Numbered from the stretch's first letter, positions 9,641-19,616 are shown. The stretch is DNA of 64,000 bases from Arenibacter algicola (GCF_018860365.1 NZ_JAHKPO010000031.1:62001-126000), one strand, 5' to 3'. The notes: a model not told the origin generated them from the letters alone. Numbers and translations are program-made.

Positions 9641-12600
9641 ATGCCCTGGTTAAATCTTAGTATGAAAGAACCGGTTATGAAAATAAATTCCCTATATATA
9701 ATACTTTCCAATTTTTTGGATGCTGGAAGACTTAAGTCTTTGTTGCTTATAGGAACCCTTTTATTATTTGCACTTAATGGTTATGCGCAATTGCCTACTA
9801 TTTCCATAGCAAATAACAATAACGGTTTGGAAGGTGGTATAATCCCAGGAAGCTTTACAGTCACGGTGGAGCCAGATTTTTCGTTAGGGTTGGGCAGCGT
9901 GGATGTCAATTATGCAGTTTTGGTCTCAAGTACGGCGACTGCTGGGTCTGACTACACTATTTTGACAGGGCCTGTTACAGTATTTTATTCTAGTTTAGGA
10001 GGTTCCGCAAATATTTCCGTGGATGTGATTGATGATTTTGTTGATGAGGTTGATGAAACTGTTATTGTACTCATTCTAGATGATGCTTTAAATTATGTAA
10101 CCGGGAGTCCTTCCTCGGCGACGGTGACTATAGTAGACAACGATACCGCTGGAGTTACTATATCTCCGATCAGTGGGAATACGACCGAGGCGGGTGGCAC
10201 GGCTACCTTCACAGTGGTCCTGACTAGCCAGCCCACGGCCAATGTGACCATACCCCTTAGCAGCAGCGATACCTCTGAAGGGACGATAGCGGTGGCCAAT
10301 GTGGTCTTCACCGCTGCGAACTGGAACGAAGCCCAGACTGTGACGGTCACGGGGATTGACGATGCCCTGGCAGATGGAGATGTGGTCTATACGATAGATA
10401 CCGGCAATGTGACCTCTGCAGATGCTGGCTATAATGCATTAAATGCAGCAAGTGTTGCAGATGTTTCGGTGACCAATACGGACAACGATGCTGTCGGGGT
10501 TACGGTATCCGCGATCAGCGGTAATACTACGGAGGCGGGCGGCACGGCCACCTTTACGGTGGTTCTGAACAGTCAGCCTACGGCCAATGTGACCATACCC
10601 CTTAGCAGCAGCGATACCTCTGAAGGGACGATAGCGGTGGCCAATGTGGTCTTCACCGCTGCGAACTGGAACGTAGCCCAGACTGTGACGGTCACGGGGA
10701 TTGACGATGCCCTGGCAGATGGAGATGTGGTCTATACGATACTTACCGGCAACGTGACCTCTGTGGACACGGCCTATAATGCATTAAATGCAGCAAGTGT
10801 TGCAGATGTTTCGGTGACCAATACGGACAATGATACGGTCGGCGTAACGGTATCCGCGATCAGCGGTAATACTACGGAGGCGGGCGGCACGGCCACCTTT
10901 ACGGTGGTTCTGAACAGTCAGCCTACGGCCAATGTGACCATACCCCTTAGCAGCAGCGATACCTCTGAAGGGACGATAGCGGTGGCCAATGTGGTCTTCA
11001 CCGCTGCGAACTGGAACGTAGCCCAGACTGTGACGGTCACGGGGATTGACGACGCCCTGGTTGACGGGGATATAGCCTATACGATACTTACCGGCAATGT
11101 GACCTCTGCAGATGCTGGCTATAATGCATTAAATGCAGCAAGTGTTGCAGATGTTTCGGTGACCAATACGGACAACGATGCTGTCGGGGTTGCGGTATCC
11201 GCGATCAGCGGTAATACTACGGAGGCGGGCGGTACGGCCACCTTTACTGTGGTTCTGAACAGTCAGCCTACGGCCAATGTGACCATACCCCTTAGCAGCA
11301 GCGATACCTCTGAAGGGACGATAGCGGTGGCCAATGTGGTCTTCACCGCTGCGAACTGGAACGTAGCCCAGACTGTGACGGTCACAGGGATTGACGATGC
11401 CCTGGTTGACGGGGATATAGTCTATACGATACTTACCGGCAACGTGACCTCTGTGGACACGGCCTATAATGCATTAAATGCAGCAAGTGTTGCAGATGTT
11501 TCGGTGACCAATACGGACAATGATTCGGTCGGCGTTACGGTATCTACGATCAGCGGTAATACAACGGAGGCGGGTGGCACGGCTACCTTCACGGTGGTTC
11601 TGAACAGCCAGCCTACGGCCAATGTGACCATACCCCTTAGCAGTAGCAATACCTCTGAAGGGACTATAGCGGTACTAAATGTAGCTTTCACGCCAGCTAA
11701 CTGGAACGTAGCCCAGACGGTGACGGTGACCGGGGTTGACGATATGGTTGCTGACGGTGACGTTGCTTATAACATAGTTACCGGGAATGTAACCTCTGCG
11801 GATACGAATTATAATGCTCTTACGGCTGCCAATGTTGCGGATGTTGCGGTGATTAATGTGGACAACGACGCGGTCGGGGTTACGGTATCAGCGATAAGTG
11901 GTAATACAACGGAAGCAGGAGGCACAGCTACCTTTACATTGGTTCTGGACAGCCAGCCCACAGGGAATGTAACTATACCCTTGAGCAGTAATAATACTGC
12001 AGAGGGTACACTTGCGGTATCCACAGTGGTCTTCACACCAAGTAACTGGAACGTTGCACAAACGGTGACGGTCACCGGAGTAGATGATATTGTGGTGGAT
12101 GGCGACATTTCCTATGCCATTGTTACCGGTAATGTTACCTCTTCGGACACTGGCTATGACGCACTAAACGCTGGAGGCGTTGCGGATGTTGCAGTAGTTA
12201 ATATTGACGATGATACTGCTGGTATTTCCATAAGCGATGTAACCGTAAATGAAGGGGACGGAACTGCAACTTTTACGGTAATTTTAAATAGAGGTGTGCT
12301 ATTTGGCACTTCGGTGAAATACGAAACCGCCAATAATACGGCCTCGGCGGGATTCGATTATGTTAGCAAATCAGGCACCCTTACCTTTTTGGGCTTAAAT
12401 GGGGAAACAAAGACTGTTGTAATTGATATTTTGGAGGATGTTATTGTAGAAGGCACGGAATCCTTTTATGTAAACCTTTCCAATGTTACTGGGTTTGCCC
12501 AAATAGCAAAGCCACAGGGAGTAGGAACTATAACGGATAATGATAATTGTATTGAAGCTCCATTAATTAACGATACATCAACTATATTTTGTGGTGCCTT

Positions 12601-14236
12601 TACCCAGGATTTGGATGCTTATACGGATACTGCCATACCTTCTGGTTTTGAATTGATATGGAGTAGTAACAGTGATTTTTCAGTTACCGGCGCCAGGTTG
12701 AACACTAGTGTAATAGATTTTGAGGCTACCTTTTATGGCTTTTTGTATAATGAAGGTACGGGCTGTGTTAGTCCGCCGCTGGAAGTTACCCTGGTACGTA
12801 ATGAACCTCCTGAAATATTAAGTACTACTCCAACCACTATTTGCGGACCAGGTATTGCTACAATTAGTGCTACGGTAACTGCAGGAGGTAGCTTGTTTTG
12901 GTTTGCTTCTGAATCAGGTGGGGATTCATTGGAAGAGGGAAGTAGCTTTTCGCCCAATGTCAGTGCAACTACTACTTATTACGTAGAGGCTTTTGCCAAT
13001 GGTTGTTTCTCGGAGCGTGTTGCGGTAACAGTTACTGTTGCGGATCCGGTCGAGACTGGTACAACAACAGCTACTTCGGCTTGTAGTATAAGTGGTGGTG
13101 GAGCAACAACAACCATTGATTTAGATACTACTAGATCGGGAGGAGATACTGGAGTTTGGTCCATTGTAGGCACTCCCCCAACCGAGGTCGCAATAGCTGC
13201 TGGCAATATTGTTGATTTTGAGGGAGCCGCAGACGGGGACTACATTTTTAGATTTACGACGAATACCGCTGTTTCTCCATGTGTTAACGAAAGTGTGGAT
13301 GTGACCATTGCCGTAACTACTTGTACTATGGATAGTGATGGGGATGGCCTTATAGACAGGGACGAAAGAGCTTTGGGCTTAGATCCCAATGATCCGGATA
13401 CGGACGCGGACGGAATCAATGATGGAGATGAAGTAGGGCCCGATGTAAGCAACCCTATTGACACAGATGATGACGGAATAATAGATGCCTTGGATTCCAA
13501 TATCTTGGATTCGGACAATGATGGTGTTGTTGATCAGCTTGATCCCGCCAATGATAATCCCTGTATACCAAATATCTCGGATGCCTGCCAAATTGATCTC
13601 AGTTTAGAGAAAGAGGTAAACTTAGAAAGTGTATTGGTAGGCCGAGAGGTTACTTTTACGATTACCTTAACCAATCTGAGCCAGATTTTGGTCACCAACA
13701 TAGTGGTAAATGATCTTATAGATCCCAACTTAGGGTTTCAATATGTGGGTAGTACGGTCACGAAAGGGACATATGATGAAAATGCCGGGGTATGGCAATT
13801 GGAGGAGATTTTGGCCGATGAGGTGGTCACCTTAACTATTACCGCCGAGGTACCTGAAGTGGGTGTCTATCAGAATACGGCCGCCATTGTGGACTCCTTT
13901 CCAGAGGACTCGGATGCTACCAACAATACGGCTTCCGTTACCGTAACAGTGACACCTAGGTCATCGAGCGAATGTGGATTCCTCTTTAATATGATATCTC
14001 CTGATGGGAATGAAAAAAACGATGCACTCTATATAAATTGTATTCAAGATTACCCCAACAATAGTATTCAGGTTTATGATCGTTACGGAAATGAGGTCTT
14101 CTCGGCCAATGGTTATGACAATACTTGGGAGGGAACTGGAAAAAATGGAGATTTGCCAAAAGGAACCTACTTTTATATCTTGGATTTAGGTGACGGCACG
14201 GAAGTGCGAAAAGGTTGGATCCAAATCATAAGATAA
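9641..14236 (+). CDS. Giant T9SS type B-sorted adhesin-like protein with tandem Calx-beta-like repeats (1531 aa)
   Basis: Possible starts are 9641, 9662 and 9677; the last (MKINSLYII) best fits the signal peptide ending at NGYAQ. Order: one Calx-beta-like domain, six tandem units of 115 aa (about 10150-12219) with NTTEAGGTATFTVVL and TGIDDALADGDVVY, another Calx-beta domain (VNEGDGTATFTVIL), an Ig-like region, thrombospondin type 3-like calcium repeats (DSDGDGLIDRDE, DSDNDGVVDQLD), a DUF11-like domain, and a CHU_C sorting domain (YDRYGNEVF; KGTYFYILDLGDG). Architecture suggests a calcium-stabilised surface fibre or adhesin related in function to SprB; the ligand is unknown. The stop is 8 bp from the PorP/SprF gene, so the genes are likely co-transcribed. 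The repeats are richer in GC than the flanks and almost identical at DNA level. Confidence 0.9.
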   Translation: MPWLNLSMKEPVMKINSLYIILSNFLDAGRLKSLLLIGTLLLFALNGYAQLPTISIANNNNGLEGGIIPGSFTVTVEPDFSLGLGSVDVNYAVLVSSTATAGSDYTILTGPVTVFYSSLGGSANISVDVIDDFVDEVDETVIVLILDDALNYVTGSPSSATVTIVDNDTAGVTISPISGNTTEAGGTATFTVVLTSQPTANVTIPLSSSDTSEGTIAVANVVFTAANWNEAQTVTVTGIDDALADGDVVYTIDTGNVTSADAGYNALNAASVADVSVTNTDNDAVGVTVSAISGNTTEAGGTATFTVVLNSQPTANVTIPLSSSDTSEGTIAVANVVFTAANWNVAQTVTVTGIDDALADGDVVYTILTGNVTSVDTAYNALNAASVADVSVTNTDNDTVGVTVSAISGNTTEAGGTATFTVVLNSQPTANVTIPLSSSDTSEGTIAVANVVFTAANWNVAQTVTVTGIDDALVDGDIAYTILTGNVTSADAGYNALNAASVADVSVTNTDNDAVGVAVSAISGNTTEAGGTATFTVVLNSQPTANVTIPLSSSDTSEGTIAVANVVFTAANWNVAQTVTVTGIDDALVDGDIVYTILTGNVTSVDTAYNALNAASVADVSVTNTDNDSVGVTVSTISGNTTEAGGTATFTVVLNSQPTANVTIPLSSSNTSEGTIAVLNVAFTPANWNVAQTVTVTGVDDMVADGDVAYNIVTGNVTSADTNYNALTAANVADVAVINVDNDAVGVTVSAISGNTTEAGGTATFTLVLDSQPTGNVTIPLSSNNTAEGTLAVSTVVFTPSNWNVAQTVTVTGVDDIVVDGDISYAIVTGNVTSSDTGYDALNAGGVADVAVVNIDDDTAGISISDVTVNEGDGTATFTVILNRGVLFGTSVKYETANNTASAGFDYVSKSGTLTFLGLNGETKTVVIDILEDVIVEGTESFYVNLSNVTGFAQIAKPQGVGTITDNDNCIEAPLINDTSTIFCGAFTQDLDAYTDTAIPSGFELIWSSNSDFSVTGARLNTSVIDFEATFYGFLYNEGTGCVSPPLEVTLVRNEPPEILSTTPTTICGPGIATISATVTAGGSLFWFASESGGDSLEEGSSFSPNVSATTTYYVEAFANGCFSERVAVTVTVADPVETGTTTATSACSISGGGATTTIDLDTTRSGGDTGVWSIVGTPPTEVAIAAGNIVDFEGAADGDYIFRFTTNTAVSPCVNESVDVTIAVTTCTMDSDGDGLIDRDERALGLDPNDPDTDADGINDGDEVGPDVSNPIDTDDDGIIDALDSNILDSDNDGVVDQLDPANDNPCIPNISDACQIDLSLEKEVNLESVLVGREVTFTITLTNLSQILVTNIVVNDLIDPNLGFQYVGSTVTKGTYDENAGVWQLEEILADEVVTLTITAEVPEVGVYQNTAAIVDSFPEDSDATNNTASVTVTVTPRSSSECGFLFNMISPDGNEKNDALYINCIQDYPNNSIQVYDRYGNEVFSANGYDNTWEGTGKNGDLPKGTYFYILDLGDGTEVRKGWIQIIR
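10150..12219 (+). repeat. Six tandem 345-bp coding repeats with a 690-bp higher-order period
   Basis: The phrase GGGATTGACGA or its variant recurs at about 10351, 10696, 11041, 11386, 11731 and 12076, exactly 345 bp apart. Bases 10502-10707 (206 bp) are identical to 10847-11052. The unit tails alternate: units 1 and 3 end with an ADAGYNALN-type tail and units 2 and 4 with a SVDTAYNALN-type tail, giving a dimer period of 690 bp. Units 5 and 6 are diverged. Confidence 0.95.
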
Positions 14237-14244
14237 TATAGATT

Positions 14245-15237
14245 ATGAATTTAAGAATATACAGAATAGGGTATAGAGATATTTTATTGCTTTGTAGCGT
14301 ACTGTTTTTTTCTGCGGGCATGCTTTTTGCTCAGAAAGAACCCCAGTATACCCAGTATATGTACAATATAGGCAGTTTTAACCCTGCCTATGTGGGTACA
14401 GTGGAGACTCCGGATATTACGGGTTTGTACCGTGTGCAATGGTCCGGAATTCCAGGTGCGCCCAGAACCATGCGGTTCGGAGTAAATCTACCCTTGGCCA
14501 ATGAAAAAAATGGCTTGGGATTTAATGTGGTAAGTGATCAATTGGGGCCTACTACCCAAACGTACATAGATGTTGCCTATTCGTTCCAAGTTAAACTAAC
14601 AGAAGAAACTAAGCTGTCCTTTGGCGTGGATGCAGGTGGTTCTTTATTGGATGTGGATTATACGAAAGGCGACTTTGAAGATGAAAATGAGCCCTTGTTG
14701 AATAATGCGGATACCTTTAATAAATTTTATCCTACTGTAGGTGCCGGTATATTTATGTATCAGGAAAACTGGTACTTAGGATTGTCCGTTCCCAACTTTT
14801 TAACCTCTGGCTTGTACGCGGATGAAGTGGCCAATATTGTGGAGGACAAGATGCAGTTTAATTTTATAGGGGGCTATGTTTTTGATTTTTCCGAAGGCCT
14901 CAAATTTAAACCGGCTTTCTTAATGAACTATTTAAATGGTTCGCCTTTAAACTTAAATTTATCTGCAAATTTTTTAATTAGCGATGTCGTAACTTTAGGG
15001 GCCTCCTATAGATTGGATAACGCTATAAGCGGTTTGGCCGGATTGCAGATTTCCAATAGTCTATTTCTAGGGTATTCCTATGATTACAATACCAATGGAC
15101 TTGGGGAGTACAGTCAGGGTTCACATGAGGTAATATTGAAGTTTTATTTAGGAAAGGGAAGTAGCAAAGTTAAAAAGGAGAGTAATAGAGATCAAAAAGG
15201 GAAACCTAAACAAATAGATACCCCTAGGTTTTTCTAA
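14245..15237 (+). CDS. PorP/SprF family type IX secretion system membrane protein
   Basis: 330 aa with a signal peptide (about 1-29, ending FAQ) and the family opening QYTQYMYNIGSFNPAYVGT, followed by many amphipathic beta-strands and a closing EVILKFYLG strand. PorP/SprF proteins are outer-membrane beta-barrels that help deliver or anchor T9SS-exported surface adhesins, as SprF does for SprB. The spacing (8 bp from the adhesin, 7 bp to the OmpA protein) makes a dedicated partner for the upstream adhesin likely. A Lys-rich tail (about 300-330) follows the barrel. Confidence 0.93.
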   Translation: MNLRIYRIGYRDILLLCSVLFFSAGMLFAQKEPQYTQYMYNIGSFNPAYVGTVETPDITGLYRVQWSGIPGAPRTMRFGVNLPLANEKNGLGFNVVSDQLGPTTQTYIDVAYSFQVKLTEETKLSFGVDAGGSLLDVDYTKGDFEDENEPLLNNADTFNKFYPTVGAGIFMYQENWYLGLSVPNFLTSGLYADEVANIVEDKMQFNFIGGYVFDFSEGLKFKPAFLMNYLNGSPLNLNLSANFLISDVVTLGASYRLDNAISGLAGLQISNSLFLGYSYDYNTNGLGEYSQGSHEVILKFYLGKGSSKVKKESNRDQKGKPKQIDTPRFF

Positions 15238-15244
15238 AATTAAT

Positions 15245-17182
15245 ATGAACATGAAGTTTAAATTAACAATTGTATTTTTTATCCTTTTGTCATCCTTCGT
15301 TTTTGCACAGCAAAAAAAATCTAAGGGGGATATACTGTTTTTTGAATATTCCTATAATCAGGCCATTGTAGAATATCAAAAGGAATTAAGGGACGGGGTA
15401 CTTAGCAATAAACAATATTTGAACCTAGCGGATTCCTATATGAAGATTGGCAACTTTAAAAAGGCCTCTGAAATTTATGTGAATGTTTTTCAGAAAGACA
15501 CTACTATGTCTTCTTTCCATTTTAATAAAATGCTACAATCTTTGTCCAAAACATCTGAAATTGAAAAGGTTAGGGCTTATTTGTCTACAAAAAAGGATGA
15601 ATTGGCCCCGGAATTATTGGAAAACGCGGATTTTAATTATGAATTGATAGCAACCAACACTAATGAGGAGTTAGATTTTGAGATATTTAATATAAGTGGA
15701 AATAGTCCGCAGGCCGACTTTTCCCCTGCTTTTTATAAGGAAAAGTTATTGTTTTCCAGTAGCAGGCCTGATGGCACCAAGAGGATTTATAATCCTTCTG
15801 GTGAATCGTATCTAAATATATATGAGTCCAACATTGAGGCTCAGGGCGACATAAAAAGGCCTCAGGTTTTTAAAGGCATATCCAATACCAATTTTCATCG
15901 TGCAACGCCTTATTATTCTGAGGAGCTCAATTATATATTTTATGTACTTTCCAATGCCGATGGGGAGGTTTTACAGTTTAGTGAAAACGGTAAAAACACT
16001 TTGGCCATGGGGAGGATTGATGAAAGTGGGGCTTTTCAGTTCATATTAAGAGATTTAAACACTTCTTTTTATTATCCCTTTTACGAAGCAAGTAAAGGAA
16101 AATTATTTTTTGCAGCAAATTTTGAAGACGGTTATGGCGGCACGGATATTTATTATGTGTACACCAACAATGGGCTTATTATGTCTGCTCCGGTAAATTT
16201 AGGTCCAAGAATTAATACCCCTGGTAATGAAATAGCGCCTTATATTTTTGAAAACAGCCTCTATTTTTCTTCGGATATTTTTTATGGGCTGGGAGGAATG
16301 GATATTTATAAATCCAATATTATTTCCGATAACAGTTTTAGTATTCCTATAAACCTTGGAGAGGGTATTAATTCTTCCAAGGACGACTTTGGGTTAATTA
16401 TTAGGAATAATGATACTAATGGGCTATTGGGTTATTTTTCGTCCAATAGGGATGGCGGTAAGGGCAATGACGATATATATGGCTTTAATGTTACCGAAAA
16501 GCCTGGATTAAAAACCTTGGCCCTTAAAGGGAGAGTGGTGAATCTTACCTCCAATAATGGGATATCGAAGGCCCAAATCCGATTGTTGGACAAGAACGGA
16601 GAGCTTGTTAAGGAGGTGTTTACTAATGAAAATGGTGATTATAGCGTTGAGGTTCCTTTTCAAGATATCGTTACTATTGAATCGACTAAAGAAAAACATT
16701 CAATATTTTCTATGACCTATCAGGGCAAGGAATTGGACGAAATCCAAAATAAAGCTTTTAATATGGGCATTAAATTTTTGGACGATCTGGTAGAGGAACA
16801 AGAGGACCAAACCGTAGTGAAATTGAAAAAGTTCTATTTTGATAAGGGAAAGAGCAATATCAATTCAGACATTGCCCAAGAATTGGATAAGGTTGTAGAC
16901 CTTATTGAGAGATTTCCCCAATTACAGCTTAGGATAGAATCCCATACCGATAGTAGGGGAGGGGGAAGTTACAATTTTACCTTGTCACAAAAAAGATCGG
17001 ATGCCATTAAAGATTATCTTATGCAACAAGGAGTGCCAGCAGGGAATATACTCTATTCCGTTGGTTATGGGGAAGATAAACTACTAAACGGGTGTAAGAA
17101 TGGTGTTTTTTGTTTGGATATGCTACACAATAAGAATGAGCGATCATTAATAGTTGTGCTTAATTACAATCTCTTGTATTAA
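15245..17182 (+). CDS. OmpA family protein with TPR and PD40-type beta-propeller
   Basis: 645 aa. Signal peptide (about 1-22, FVFAQ), TPR-like helices (about 30-130), a PD40/WD40-like propeller (about 150-400; SSRPDGTKRIYN, FAANFEDGYGGTDIYYV, SSNRDGGKGNDDIY), a CarboxypepD_reg-like sandwich (about 427-500), and an OmpA C-terminal peptidoglycan-binding domain (about 528-645; ESHTDSRGGGSYNFTLSQKR). This architecture is typical of the peptidoglycan-linked protein encoded with PorP/SprF and a CHU_C adhesin, and it probably tethers the complex to the cell wall. It is the third gene of the unit starting at 9641. Confidence 0.92.
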   Translation: MNMKFKLTIVFFILLSSFVFAQQKKSKGDILFFEYSYNQAIVEYQKELRDGVLSNKQYLNLADSYMKIGNFKKASEIYVNVFQKDTTMSSFHFNKMLQSLSKTSEIEKVRAYLSTKKDELAPELLENADFNYELIATNTNEELDFEIFNISGNSPQADFSPAFYKEKLLFSSSRPDGTKRIYNPSGESYLNIYESNIEAQGDIKRPQVFKGISNTNFHRATPYYSEELNYIFYVLSNADGEVLQFSENGKNTLAMGRIDESGAFQFILRDLNTSFYYPFYEASKGKLFFAANFEDGYGGTDIYYVYTNNGLIMSAPVNLGPRINTPGNEIAPYIFENSLYFSSDIFYGLGGMDIYKSNIISDNSFSIPINLGEGINSSKDDFGLIIRNNDTNGLLGYFSSNRDGGKGNDDIYGFNVTEKPGLKTLALKGRVVNLTSNNGISKAQIRLLDKNGELVKEVFTNENGDYSVEVPFQDIVTIESTKEKHSIFSMTYQGKELDEIQNKAFNMGIKFLDDLVEEQEDQTVVKLKKFYFDKGKSNINSDIAQELDKVVDLIERFPQLQLRIESHTDSRGGGSYNFTLSQKRSDAIKDYLMQQGVPAGNILYSVGYGEDKLLNGCKNGVFCLDMLHNKNERSLIVVLNYNLLY

Positions 17183-17251
17183 GAGTATTTTGTAATATTC
17201 TAAATTCTTTGCCTTCGGCTTTGTGGTATATAATGAAGGACCATTGTAAGG

Positions 17252-17473
17252 TTACCTTGCTAAATTACAAGCACTACAGTCCTTGATTTCGCCGTAATAG
17301 GTTTCCCTGTATTTATGGAGAGTCCTCACGGGAATACCGAAAACCACTTCTTTTATATACGTCACCCGTGTGTATAAGATCCCCATTTTGGAATTATAAC
17401 GCTTTTCGTTCCTTGTATTTCTCTTTATACGTATCAATTTCATTATTCTGCGCTTCTTCTTCATATCGTACAA
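17252..17473 (-). CDS. Small basic conserved-looking hypothetical protein
   Basis: 73 aa at most; a start at 17443 (MKLIRIKRNT) would give 63 aa. Very basic N-terminus, then IYTRV/VVFGIPVRTLHKYRETYYGEIKDCSACNLAR-type sequence ending with a CxxC pair. The LHKYRETYYGE segment resembles small uncharacterised flavobacterial proteins I recall, but I cannot verify this. The CxxC and basic head could allow metal or nucleic acid binding; no function is assigned. It converges with the OmpA gene. Confidence 0.55.
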   Translation of the reverse strand: MYDMKKKRRIMKLIRIKRNTRNEKRYNSKMGILYTRVTYIKEVVFGIPVRTLHKYRETYYGEIKDCSACNLAR

Positions 17474-17582
17474 AGATTAAAGATAGAATTTCCAAAAGCA
17501 AATTTTGGGTGTTAAGTCTTTATTAAACACTTAGAAATGACCTAGATCCACTAATATGAATGTTGTTTATAGATGCTTTCTA

Positions 17583-18842
17583 TTAAAACAATAGCATCCA
17601 ACAATAATAAATGGAAAAGAGGGTGAGAAAGATTATACCGAGATAGGTTAATATTTGCAGGTTTCTGTTGGGCCTGTCTTTTACCGGTATTTCGAGGCTC
17701 GTGACGTTCTTTAGATTCATGTACCCTATGATTGGTGCCATAACAAATGAAACAAAAGTGGCCAGGGCAACGAGGATCCCCATATTGGCAGAAAAGATAC
17801 TTATGACCATAAAATTTATTACAGCAAGCAACAACACTCCGATAGTAAAGCCTTTATTTTTTATAACCTCCTTTTCAGGGAACAGCAAGCTCAAGATGTC
17901 AACGCTTACCCGGCTAAGAGCATCGTGCGCTGTAATGCAGGTACTAAACATGGTGGCAAACGCGGCTATTGCTATTAAAATATAAGCCCAGGATCCAATA
18001 TTAACAGTAAACAGTTGAACCAGTTGGTCTGCAAAAACTACTGCGCTATTACTCAATTCCGTGTTAGTTCCATAGAGGGTAAACCAGCCAATAATCATAA
18101 AAAAAATGGCCAAAATAGCTGTTGTAAAATAACCGAATTTAAATTCTTGGAGGGCCTCTTTTAGAGTGGGTTTTTGTTTGGAATTCTTAAATTTTTCAAT
18201 GCTCCAAAGACTTATCCAACCAGAGGCCTCGACAGCTGTTGGCATCCATCCCATTAGACCTATTAGAAAAAGGATTCCCACTTCATTGAAAATTGTGGGT
18301 GTTTCAAAGTTTTCTACTGCAGTAACCTTCCCATTGAAGATTACCAAAATTGTTGTGACCAAAAGGGCCGAAAATAAAATGGATATCACATACTTCAGTG
18401 AGATTTCCAGAAATTTATATCGTCCAACGATAAGTAGAACGCAGATTAGTATAAAAAGTCCGCCGGCTACAACACTTACAGGTGTATTGGCTAATTGAAA
18501 AAGATTTATTAGTAATCCGGAGGTAACCACATAGAGCGCGGCTAGAATGGTGAAGGTACTGAATAAGGTAATAATGGCATAGAAGATTAGATAAGCCTTG
18601 CCACGATTAAGATAACCTTCTATAAGTGTTTTGTTGGTAATATTCGTATATCTCACCCCAAATTCAAAAAAAGGATACTTCAAGATATTTGCCAATATAA
18701 TGGGAATAACCATAATCCACCCATATTGTGCTCCTGCCTTGGTGGATAACACTAAATGGGAAGTTCCTATGGCCGTACTGGCAAAAAGCAGGCCAGGACC
18801 AAGGTTTTTAATTAGATTTTGTATGGAAGCCACAATTGACAT
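17583..18842 (-). CDS. Nramp-family divalent metal transporter homologue (divergent)
   Basis: 419 aa, about 11 transmembrane helices, in the inner membrane. The first helix reads NLGPGLLFASTAIGTSHLV, recognisably the Nramp TM1 region but without the DPGN metal-binding motif. TM6 has GWMPTAVEASGW, keeping the Met-Pro but lacking the following His of canonical MntH. Nramp relatives with altered TM1/TM6 motifs may move other substrates than Mn2+/Fe2+, or use a different mechanism, so substrate is open. The start at 18842 (MSIVASIQNL) gives the usual short N-tail. The gap to the next minus-strand gene is 23 bp, so they may be co-transcribed. Confidence 0.85.
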   Translation of the reverse strand: MSIVASIQNLIKNLGPGLLFASTAIGTSHLVLSTKAGAQYGWIMVIPIILANILKYPFFEFGVRYTNITNKTLIEGYLNRGKAYLIFYAIITLFSTFTILAALYVVTSGLLINLFQLANTPVSVVAGGLFILICVLLIVGRYKFLEISLKYVISILFSALLVTTILVIFNGKVTAVENFETPTIFNEVGILFLIGLMGWMPTAVEASGWISLWSIEKFKNSKQKPTLKEALQEFKFGYFTTAILAIFFMIIGWFTLYGTNTELSNSAVVFADQLVQLFTVNIGSWAYILIAIAAFATMFSTCITAHDALSRVSVDILSLLFPEKEVIKNKGFTIGVLLLAVINFMVISIFSANMGILVALATFVSFVMAPIIGYMNLKNVTSLEIPVKDRPNRNLQILTYLGIIFLTLFSIYYCWMLLF

Positions 18843-18865
18843 AGCGGGAGTAAATATAGCTAAGT

Positions 18866-19501
18866 TTACTTGATTTCAATTTTGTCCCCAAAGAATTTTG
18901 GTTGGGTATTGAGTGCTAAATCAATAAACACTTTTACGCGGGCAAAATATTCCCTTATTTGTACTTTTAAACCGTGTTTTATGGAAAGATCTTCAGCATT
19001 GTAACCTATGGCAAACAATCCTTTTTGCTCTGCTATATAAATAGCGCGTTCGTTATGGAATTTTTGGGAAATAATGGTGACACTGTCCAATCCGAAAATA
19101 AACTTAGCCCTGACCATAGAATCCAAAGTGCGAAAACCCGCATAATCCAAAAAGATCTTTTCGCTGGGAATACCTCCTTTTACAAGATCTTTTTTGAAAA
19201 CGGTAGGTTCATTGTAGTATTGCGTACTGTTATCCCCACTGACCAATACATAATCTATTTTTCCGGCCTTATATAGTTCCAGGGTTGCTTTGATTCTATT
19301 CGTATAATAGGGGTTGGGGCCTCCCCCAACAAGTCTGTTGGAAGTGCCTAAGACAAGGCCCACCCTGTTTTTGGGGATATTTTCAACACTCCAGTAAGTC
19401 CTGTTTTCGGCCGCTTTTTTAATGACTTTGTTACAAGAAAGCAATATGACATATGTGGATAATATCCCTATAAGAATCGCAATGCCAATTTTCTTAATCA
19501 T
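18866..19501 (-). CDS. SanA/ElyC/YdcF-type (DUF218) membrane protein
   Basis: 211 aa. One N-terminal membrane anchor (about 5-24) and a DUF218 domain (about 45-200) with VGLVLGTSNRLVGGGPNPYY, DYVLVSGDN and TIISQKFHNERAIYIA. E. coli SanA and ElyC of this fold affect envelope integrity and peptidoglycan precursor handling; the biochemical activity is unsettled. It precedes the Nramp-like gene by 23 bp on the same strand. Confidence 0.85.
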   Translation of the reverse strand: MIKKIGIAILIGILSTYVILLSCNKVIKKAAENRTYWSVENIPKNRVGLVLGTSNRLVGGGPNPYYTNRIKATLELYKAGKIDYVLVSGDNSTQYYNEPTVFKKDLVKGGIPSEKIFLDYAGFRTLDSMVRAKFIFGLDSVTIISQKFHNERAIYIAEQKGLFAIGYNAEDLSIKHGLKVQIREYFARVKVFIDLALNTQPKFFGDKIEIK

Positions 19502-19616
19502 TCGTCAATATAATCAATATAAAAAAAATAAATCAAAGCTTACCCTTGGCCGGAACGTATGCGGTTTTGTTCAATCTTATTTAGGATATTAGGCAATAAT
19601 AGTAATAATAAATACC

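Noticed and set aside
10093-12108. Several antisense ORFs within the adhesin repeats
   Set aside because: Open frames are shadows of the strongly biased repeat codons, and recur with each unit.
10150-12219. Could the regular repeats be a CRISPR array
   Set aside because: Period is 345 bp with coding continuity and no spacers; it is a protein repeat.
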